Below are positions 5,843 through 11,995 of a stretch of DNA of 14,071 bases, piece by piece. A program made the translations under genes and the position numbers. The stretch comes from Podochytrium sp. JEL0797. Taxonomy: Eukaryota > Chytridiomycota > Chytridiomycetes > Chytridiales > Chytriomycetaceae. The notes under the pieces were generated by a model, which made no database searches, was not told where the DNA came from, and saw nothing but the letters and a program-made list of their open reading frames with translations. The stretch is from contig JADGJG010000694.1 of assembly GCA_027596195.1 (NCBI GenBank), positions 1-14,071 on the forward strand. The letters are read 5' to 3'. Numbering within the stretch: the stretch's first letter is position 1; each line of letters opens with the position of its first letter.

Positions 5843-8747
5843 TCACGCCTTCGTGGCCGCAGCAGGCGCAGCTCCAGCAACAACCTCCTTCTCCAATTCA
5901 ATCATAATCTCGTCCCCAATCACACTTTGTCCAGCCTTCACGAGCACCTTCATGACCTTACCGGCTCGTGGAGCCCGGATCACGTTTTGCATCTGAATTT
6001 GCGGGATGGTTCAGGAGGCAAGTCTCGAGGGGAGGCTGAACGAAACAAAAAAAGGAACACACCTTCATGGCCTCGACGATTCCCATCTCGGATCCTTCCG
6101 CAACAATGTCGCCTTCCTTCACGGCCACACTCACCACCACACCGGGCATGGGGGAAAGGATGACGGACGTGAGGTCGAGCTTGGGCTTCTCCTTCATGTG
6201 TTTCGAGAGCTCGTGTTGCAGCGGGGATTCGACAATCACGTCAAACTGGTGTGAAATCAAACAAGAATTAGAACCTCAAACCATACTGTGAAAAGGGAAC
6301 AAAAAAGACGGTGTTACCTTGGTCCCCAAGAATTGCAACCGATATCCAACGGGCAAAGGCTCCAAAAACTGCACAACCACATTCTCTCCGTCCACAACTC
6401 CCTCCACAAGCGGTTGGTTGATTGTCCAATCCACAGTCGTCTTCACTTCCGAACCGGCGATTCCCACAGTCCAAGAACCGTCCTTCTCCTTCTCCACGGT
6501 CACGTGGTCCTTCTCGCCCGTCTTTTTGAGACACACGTGCAAGTCCCATTCCGTCTTCTCACCCTTGAACCCGGCAAGCGACCCACCACCCGACACCCAC
6601 GAGTTGTCGCGAAGGTCTCTCATGGCGTACACGACCGCAGCCATACTGAACAGTTGCATTTGCTTCTTGGCGTCCAGGACGGCACCCTTGAATCCTTGTG
6701 GATATTCCGTTGGCAAGAAGCCGGTGGTGATCTTGCCGAGGGCAAAGTTGGGGTGGGAGATGACGTCGCGCAGGAGCGGGATGTTGTGGGTTACGCCTTT
6801 GATGACGTAGCGGTCGAGAGCGGATTCCATGCGGTGGCGGGCGATTTCGCGGGTTTCGCCGTAGGTGCAGAGTTTGCTGTGATTGGGAGGGGGGAGAGGG
6901 TGCGTTCAGGAATTGATCAAGGACAGAAATGAAAATCAACTCACCAAATCATGGGGTCGTAGTACACGCTAATCTCGCTTCCCTCCACGATTCCAGAGTC
7001 ACAACGCACATCGTTCCCTGCGGCAGTCACGGGTTTCGGCTCAATGTACTTTGTGAGACGGCCGATCGATGGCAAATACTTTTCGGGGTCTTCGGCATAC
7101 ACGCGCGACTCAAACGCCCATCCTTTCGGCTTGGCAAGTTCGGCTTGGTCAAAGTTGAGCTTCTGCTTGGCGGCAACGCGGATCATTTGCTCGACAAGGT
7201 CGATGCCGGTGATGTATTCGGTGATGGGATGTTCGCTGGAAAGGGAGATGGTTAAAATGAATGCGGAGATTCTCGTCGATGGAGCGAAAATTCAAAACAC
7301 TCACACTTGGAGACGCGTGTTCATTTCGAGGAAGTAAAAGTTTCTCTGCGGGTCCACGAGGAATTCACAAGTTCCAGCCGAGTAGTATCCGACGTTCTTG
7401 GCGAGCGCGACGGCCTGTTCTCCCATCGCCTTTCTCGTGGCGGCGTCAATGTGAACGGAAGGGGCTTCTTCAATCACTTTCTGGTTGCGTCGTTGGATGG
7501 AGCATTCGCGTTCGGGGAGGTAATACTAATTTTGTGAGGATGATTTTAGTAATCGGAAGAGGAAAAGGGTGAAAAAGTCAAGATGTACATGCCATATTTC
7601 CATGCGTGTCGCCAATTAATTGAATCTCGATGTGTCTTGGCTCCTCGATAAACTTTTCCACGAGCATGCGGTCGTCTCCGAAACTTGCTTTCGCTTCGGA
7701 TTTGGAAAGACGGAAGGCTTCGCGACATTCTTTGTCATGGCTGTGATTGGTCGCGAACGAATTAGAAAGAATGCCCAATAATTGCACGGGGGTAACTCAC
7801 TAGGCGATACGCATTCCCTTTCCACCACCACCGGCGGATGCCTTGACCATGACGGGGTATCCGATCTCGTTGGCTAAATTGGTAAGCATCAGTAAGGGAT
7901 TGGTGAGCAGTCAAAAATTGACTCACCAACTTCGACGGCTTTGTCGGCATCTGGAATCTCTCCCTTGAAACCGGGAATGGTGTGAACTCCGGCAGCTTTT
8001 GCGATCTACCAAAAAAGAGATCAGTAATCTTGTTTCGATGCGAGCAAAAACGCGACGGCAAAAACGCGTTTTCGCGAAAAACAAAACACGGACGCGAAAT
8101 TCAAAACACACACCTTTTTGCTTTCAATCTTGTCGCCCATCAGAAACATGCTCCTTGCCGTTGGTCCGATAAATGTCACGTTGGCGTCTTCGAGTGCTTT
8201 GACAAAGTGCGAGTTCTCGGAGAGGAAGCCGTAGCCAGGATGCACGGCCTGGGCACCCGTATCCTTGACGGCCTTGAGAATGTTTTCCCAGACAAGGTAC
8301 GACTGGTTGGTTGGTGCGGGTCCCTATCAAAACGAGGGTGAGCAATTTGGCGCCACAACAGTCATAAGGAGGCAGAAAGGAAATCAACTCACAATGTTGA
8401 CGGCTTCATCGGCAAGACGGACATGGAGAGAGTTGGCATCTGCGTCTGAATATACGGCAACGGTCTTGATGCCCATTTTCTTGGCTACAAAGCAGTCAGT
8501 ATCGAACGGGATCGAATCAACACAACTCACCCGTCCTGATGACGCGGCATGCAATCTCGCCTCTGTTTGCAATGAGAATCTTGTCGAAGGTCTGGTGGCC
8601 AGGAGGTTAACGGCTGTGCGATCAAGCGTGAGTGGAACCCACCTTGCCGTAGTCGACGGGGGCAGCACTGGTGGCAACGAGGCGGGTTTTGAGCGGAGAG
8701 AAGCACGACAGCGACGGACGCGGTGAGACTCGGCGGAGGGCGAACAT
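5843..8747 (-). CDS. PCCA: Propionyl-CoA carboxylase alpha chain, mitochondrial
   Basis: This is the biotin-carrying subunit. It carboxylates biotin with ATP and bicarbonate; the beta subunit then makes methylmalonyl-CoA from propionyl-CoA. Twelve exons: 8747-8643, 8591-8531, 8484-8393, 8323-8114, 8005-7927, 7873-7801, 7740-7593, 7525-7305, 7235-6945, 6876-6318, 6245-6063, 5992-5843. They join in frame to 723 aa, close to animal PCCA. The first ~33 residues are Arg/Ser-rich without acids, a mitochondrial presequence. Biotin carboxylase follows ([28 protein letters not shown]-grasp AGGGGKGM at 196-203; [10 protein letters not shown] with E323, N325, R327). Next comes the PCC-specific middle region, then the biotinyl domain EAMKMQN with acceptor Lys674, split by the last intron between K and M. 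That middle region and close PCCA similarity argue against methylcrotonyl- or pyruvate carboxylase. Intron 7 (7592-7526) keeps frame only as GC-AG. Confidence 0.96.
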
Positions 8748-9170
8748 GTTTGGGGTGTGTTTGTTTTCGTTCTTTTGGCGAATCCCAAGTCCAAATCGCG
8801 GAACGAAGTCGGAGTTTTTCGGAACGCGTCCAGTCAGCCACTTTCGCAACTTTTTGGCCCATCCAAATATTCACATTTATAATGTGCGTGCCAACTTAAG
8901 GACCCCCATTGCAACGTCAACTCCAATTCCGTTTCGAGAAAAAACAGGTAAAATATAAGATTCCGTTCGAACCTTTGTTGCATGAACCACATCGCACGGG
9001 GGCTTTTGCCATCATGCGTCACGTTGATTCGCTCATCATTTGGCACCATCAATTTCGATTCTTTTCGTGCCCTCCGGTCATCAATCCCTCCAGTTTTGTC
9101 GTCCCGCTGCAGCCTGCAGGGACTACATTTGGGATCAGTGTTGCGCGCACCACACAAAAACCTTCCTCGA
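8748..9170. other. Intergenic region upstream of PCCA
   Basis: It should contain the PCCA promoter. Short open frames exist on both strands but none shows a recognisable domain, and no tRNA or repeat array is visible. A small palindrome CTGCAGCCTGCAG lies near 9108-9120. The right end merges into the transposase relic. Confidence 0.45.
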
Positions 9171-9482
9171 ACCGATGGTGACTGGATTTCTTGACCGCGA
9201 ATTGCGCTTTGGCGAATGAGAGCCCTTCACTGTATGCACTCTCCCACCTTCCAATGGATCGAAATTGTCTCCGTATCAGCGTTGTCGTGACTTGACTCGA
9301 GGCATCCCGGATTGCATCAAGTGTGCTTGATGGTCCACAAATGATTCGACGCACTTGTTGACAATGTCCTTCATGAATGCCCACACGAGCTCCATCACGT
9401 TCAACTCACAATGGAATTTGGGAAGCATGATGCAGAGATGACCGCGAAGGTGGATGACTTCTTGGACAAGGAAATCGTCGGA
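9171..9482 (-). pseudogene. C-terminal relic of a fungal DDE transposase
   Basis: Reading the minus strand from 9482 gives SDDFLVQEVIHLRGHLCIML, then PKFHCELNVMELVWAFMKD. This is the pattern of the last catalytic region of a Tc1/mariner-like DDE superfamily common in fungi (D-F-x-x-x-K/Q-S ... RGH ... LPKFHCELNxIExxW). E at 9390-9392 (MELVW) would be the third acidic residue. A frameshift near 9355-9370 moves the continuation to another frame. There it reads QQVRRIICGPSSTLDAIRDA ... IRRQFRSIGRWESAYSEGLS, ending AVKKSSHHR, matching the usual IRRF-x-R-x-x-x-Y-x-x-AYxxGL ... AVKxxxSHRR tail. The first two catalytic aspartates and the N-terminus are absent, so it is truncated and inactive. The family assignment is by remembered motif pattern. 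Confidence 0.7.
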
Positions 9483-9489
9483 ACTTCCC

Positions 9490-9866
9490 TTCCAAATAAA
9501 TATAATCTTTGTTGAAGCAAGAAGTGAAATTGATCAGAGTGAATCTATTCATTCTTCAACAATTGGCACACAAAAATAAAAATGAAACTAACTAAGCTTC
9601 TGCCTCGCCATTCTACTCATCATTCCTGCTTTGATTGACACTGGGACTGGGTTTTGTAGCGGGCAGTGTGGTCGCGATTTTCCTGATTGATACCTCATTC
9701 AGTTCTATCAGCAGATTGCTCACGCTGTCTGATGTGTAGTGTGCCTGTTCCAGTTCTCGAGTCCATTTTATTGATTCCTTATTCCTAGTCTCCGTGGCAG
9801 ACCTGCTACGTGCAAAAAACAAAAAAATTCTTCGATCTTTTTTTTTTCCCCCGTAGGGGTCTGCAG
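9490..9866. other. Intergenic, no recognisable gene
   Basis: A minus-strand frame around 9613-9780 (reading KWTRELEQAHYTSDSVSNLL and onward to a stop at 9613) looks mildly protein-like, but it has no start context, no visible domain and stops nearby. It may belong to the transposase relic or be chance. A T10 run at 9838-9847 followed by CCCCC-GTA-GGGG lies at its right end. Confidence 0.4.
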
Positions 9867-9888
9867 TACGTTTAGACACCCAAACGTA
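9867..9888. repeat. Perfect inverted repeat in helicase promoter
   Basis: TACGTTT (9867-9873) and AAACGTA (9882-9888) form a perfect 7-bp inverted repeat around an 8-base spacer. It sits about 10 bases upstream of a TTTATAG element, a position that could bind a dimeric regulator or mark an element end. No binding protein is known. Confidence 0.45.
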
Positions 9889-9897
9889 AACAAACGC

Positions 9898-9904
9898 TTT
9901 ATAG
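9898..9904 (+). promoter_or_regulatory. TATA-like element of helicase gene
   Basis: TTTATAG lies 120 bases before the proposed start codon at 10018, which includes a 71-base leader intron, so it lies ~49 bases from the start in a spliced transcript. Its position fits a core promoter. Confidence 0.4.
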
Positions 9905-9944
9905 CCCCACGGCCACACATCGCACCACCACCAAACTTTGAGCG

Positions 9945-10015
9945 GTAAGTGATATGGCTACGGCGCCGAAGCTGTCGAGCCGGATTTCTGATTGCTCTTC
10001 CCGTTCGTCTTTTAG
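9945..10015 (+). other. Probable 5' UTR intron of helicase gene
   Basis: A strong donor GTAAGT at 9945 and a pyrimidine-rich acceptor (CTCTTCCCGTTCGTCTTTTAG) ending at 10015 bracket 71 bases. The acceptor lies two bases before ATG 10018. Removing it places that ATG just after the acceptor and deletes the alternative upstream frame. Confidence 0.55.
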
Positions 10016-10017
10016 AC

Positions 10018-11967
10018 ATGGGGTCCAAAGACGAATACGCAGCCCTCGTCGCAAGCGTCAACGATGAGGTCTGGAACTCTCCGCCACGAGACTGGCAGCT
10101 CTCTTGTACTGTGGCGCTTCTCGCTGGACAGGATGTCACCATGGTTGTGGGCACTGGCTCTGGCAAGACCTGGGTCTTCATTTCTGCGCTGCTTGCGCAC
10201 TTTCGCCTCCAACCCAACCCCGCCACACGAAAGGCGCTCTTGATCGTCTCTCCACTGGTCGCGCTGATCAAGGACCAAATGGCGAGTCTTCAACGCATGA
10301 GCGATGCGCACGGATGGAACCTCAGGCTCGGCGCCTTGGGCGCTGCATCAGACACCCGCCATGTTGTCACCGACTACTACGACGGAAGCATCGACGTCCT
10401 ATGGCTCTGTCCCGAGTCGCTACCTCTCTTGAATGTCACAAAGAGCTCGAAACTGTTGGAGGAACGAACTCTCGCCTTCATTTACGACGAAGCCCACGCG
10501 ATTTTGGACACGCAGGACTGGAGAGCGAAATACCGGGCTTCCACGCTTCTAAGAGAGCATTGCAGAGACGTGCCAGTCTTGATCTGCTCAGCCACAATGC
10601 TTGTTGCGGACCTTGTGGAATTGAAGCGGCTGCTGTTGTTTTGGGGTGGGGAATATGAGCATGAGTTTGTCGGTTCCATTGACCAAAGCGAGATTTACTA
10701 TCACATTCAAGAGAGGACGACCATTCCAAAGGTAAAATCACGTCACCGATTCAAATCTAATCAGTCCCAGGACTTCAAAAAAATAAAGCAGGATTTAATT
10801 GACGATACTCTCGACTCCTCTCATTACCCCATCATCATTTTCTGCAACCAGACCAACAAAATCAGAGAGATTCATGCCTTCCTCACCGACGGCCTTTCTG
10901 ACAAGCAGGCGCGTGTCGTTCGCATGTATATCGCAGCAAACAGCGATTCACACAAGTCTGCAGTTCTTGAGGCCATCAACGACCTGGATGGAGGCATTTC
11001 TGTCATTCTTTGCACCTCAGCCCTTGGAGTTGGAGTTGACTTGCGCTCTGTTCATTCTGCCATCCACTACAAACTTTGTCGGTCATTCTGCGACTTTGTT
11101 CAAGAAATTGGGCACTGTGGTCATGATGGTCAGGATGCAGTGCACATTTGTTTCTGGAAGAGCTCCGATTTGGACGCCCTGCTTCCAGTCGGCAAGCAAA
11201 AATCGAAGCATCATCGAAAAGTGGCAACTCAACGTGCAGCCCTGTCGTCGGCTTACCGCGAGTATGGGAGTTTGATGGACGAGGAGGCTGAGCAAGCTTG
11301 CATGCGCGAGTCTCTTCTTCGACCACTCGTTTCCTCACAAGTTCTTGATCCGGCCCATACGCGCTGTTGTGCATTGTGCTCACTCTCTCGCAACGTTTCT
11401 GTTCCAACCATTGTCAATTCCCTGGCTACCAGCACAGTCTCGCGAAGTCGGGCGCCAACTGATCTGCAAGCATTATTCAGCAACCGCGTCGTTGAGATTC
11501 GCTTGCTGTATCTTCCTTCACAAGGATCGGGGGCGGCGATGAATTTGGTGATTCCTTGGAGTATTATCCGAGACAGTCTCGTCTGTATTGAGTCGATTTC
11601 ATCGGGCGAGTTCGATTGGGATGAGAAGCACAACAGTACGCCGCCCCAATTTCGTCAGGATGTGTGCGGTTTAGCTTTCGCAATGTTGACGGAGCAGGTG
11701 GCCGTGAGGGAGGCACAAGAGCGGCATATTGAGGAGGAGAAGAGGCGTCAGAGGGAGGAGAAGGCGGTGGTAAAGGCAAGAGAGAAGGAAGCCAAGGAGG
11801 AAGCAAAGGTGAGAGAGAAGGAAGTCAAGAAGGAAGCAAAAGTGATGGCAAAGGCAAGAGAGAAAGAAGCCAAGGAGGAAGCAAAGGCGCAAAAGCGAGC
11901 AAGAGAAGAGGAGGAGAAAAAGGTAGTTAAGAATGTGTATAAAAGGAAGAAGAGGGGCTCAAAATAA
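10018..11967 (+). CDS. RecQ-like superfamily 2 DNA helicase, motif VI arginines lost
   Basis: I read exons 10018-10731 and 10771-11967 (636 aa). The 39-base intron has GTAAAA, a CTAAT branch-like site and CAG, is a multiple of three and lacks stops. RecQ motifs in order: DWQ near 25-27; Walker A GTGSGKT (45-51); SPLVALIKDQM; PESL; DEAH (157-160); SAT (191-193); PIIIFCNQTNK (motif IV); CTSALGVGVD (motif V); motif VI as QEIGHCGHDG, where RecQ has QExGRAGRDG, so both arginines are His (353, 356). Spaced Cys (QACMRESLL ... RCCALC) resemble a reduced RecQ zinc module. The last ~75 residues are a Lys/Glu/Ala/Arg-rich coiled coil ending in a basic KRKKRGSK, likely nuclear. There is no HRDC or RQC winged-helix signature and it is short beside cellular RecQ proteins. 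ATG 10018 is preferred because 9949 lies in a probable intron. It is tail to tail with the DUF6589-like gene. Confidence 0.88.
   Translation: MGSKDEYAALVASVNDEVWNSPPRDWQLSCTVALLAGQDVTMVVGTGSGKTWVFISALLAHFRLQPNPATRKALLIVSPLVALIKDQMASLQRMSDAHGWNLRLGALGAASDTRHVVTDYYDGSIDVLWLCPESLPLLNVTKSSKLLEERTLAFIYDEAHAILDTQDWRAKYRASTLLREHCRDVPVLICSATMLVADLVELKRLLLFWGGEYEHEFVGSIDQSEIYYHIQERTTIPKVKSRHRFKSNQSQDFKKIKQDLIDDTLDSSHYPIIIFCNQTNKIREIHAFLTDGLSDKQARVVRMYIAANSDSHKSAVLEAINDLDGGISVILCTSALGVGVDLRSVHSAIHYKLCRSFCDFVQEIGHCGHDGQDAVHICFWKSSDLDALLPVGKQKSKHHRKVATQRAALSSAYREYGSLMDEEAEQACMRESLLRPLVSSQVLDPAHTRCCALCSLSRNVSVPTIVNSLATSTVSRSRAPTDLQALFSNRVVEIRLLYLPSQGSGAAMNLVIPWSIIRDSLVCIESISSGEFDWDEKHNSTPPQFRQDVCGLAFAMLTEQVAVREAQERHIEEEKRRQREEKAVVKAREKEAKEEAKVREKEVKKEAKVMAKAREKEAKEEAKAQKRAREEEEKKVVKNVYKRKKRGSK
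11773..11886 (+). repeat. Internal 78-bp-period direct repeat in helicase tail
   Basis: A 36-base unit at 11773-11808 (coding KAREKEAKEEAK) recurs at 11851-11886 with one mismatch, 78 bases apart. A more diverged copy (REKEVKKEAK) lies between. It encodes the charged coiled-coil tail and probably grew by slippage or unequal exchange. Confidence 0.75.
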
Positions 11968-11968
11968 A
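11963..11968 (+). terminator. AATAAA overlapping helicase stop codon
   Basis: AATAAA contains the TAA stop of the helicase (11965-11967). If used, cleavage would fall 10-30 bases on, within or just inside the opposite gene's 3' coding end. Overlapping signals at this 23-bp junction suggest very compact packing. Confidence 0.5.
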
Positions 11969-11989
11969 TTTGGATAGAGAAGAGAATTT

Positions 11990-11995
11990 TTTATT
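11990..11995 (-). terminator. AATAAA overlapping stop codon of the opposite gene
   Basis: On the minus strand AATAAA (TTTATT on plus) overlaps the TAA stop at 11993-11991. The opposed transcripts would then end inside each other's 3' region and be complementary over a short span. Confidence 0.5.

Noticed and set aside
6288..6932. Long plus-strand frame antisense to PCCA (214 codons)
   Set aside because: It is the shadow of the large PCCA exon at 6318-6876, whose minus-strand reading matches the enzyme family over its whole length.
7526..7592. GT donor four bases inside PCCA intron 7
   Set aside because: Using it shifts the frame and destroys the conserved PEREC block; the GC donor keeps frame and exact family length.
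9613..9918. Minus-strand 101-codon frame
   Set aside because: No start context, no family resemblance, and its 5' half overlaps the T/C-rich promoter zone; kept only as a weak possibility.
9949..10017. Upstream in-frame ATG adding 23 residues to the helicase
   Set aside because: It lies inside a GTAAGT...TTTTAG stretch that looks like a leader intron, and the added residues resemble no RecQ N-terminus.
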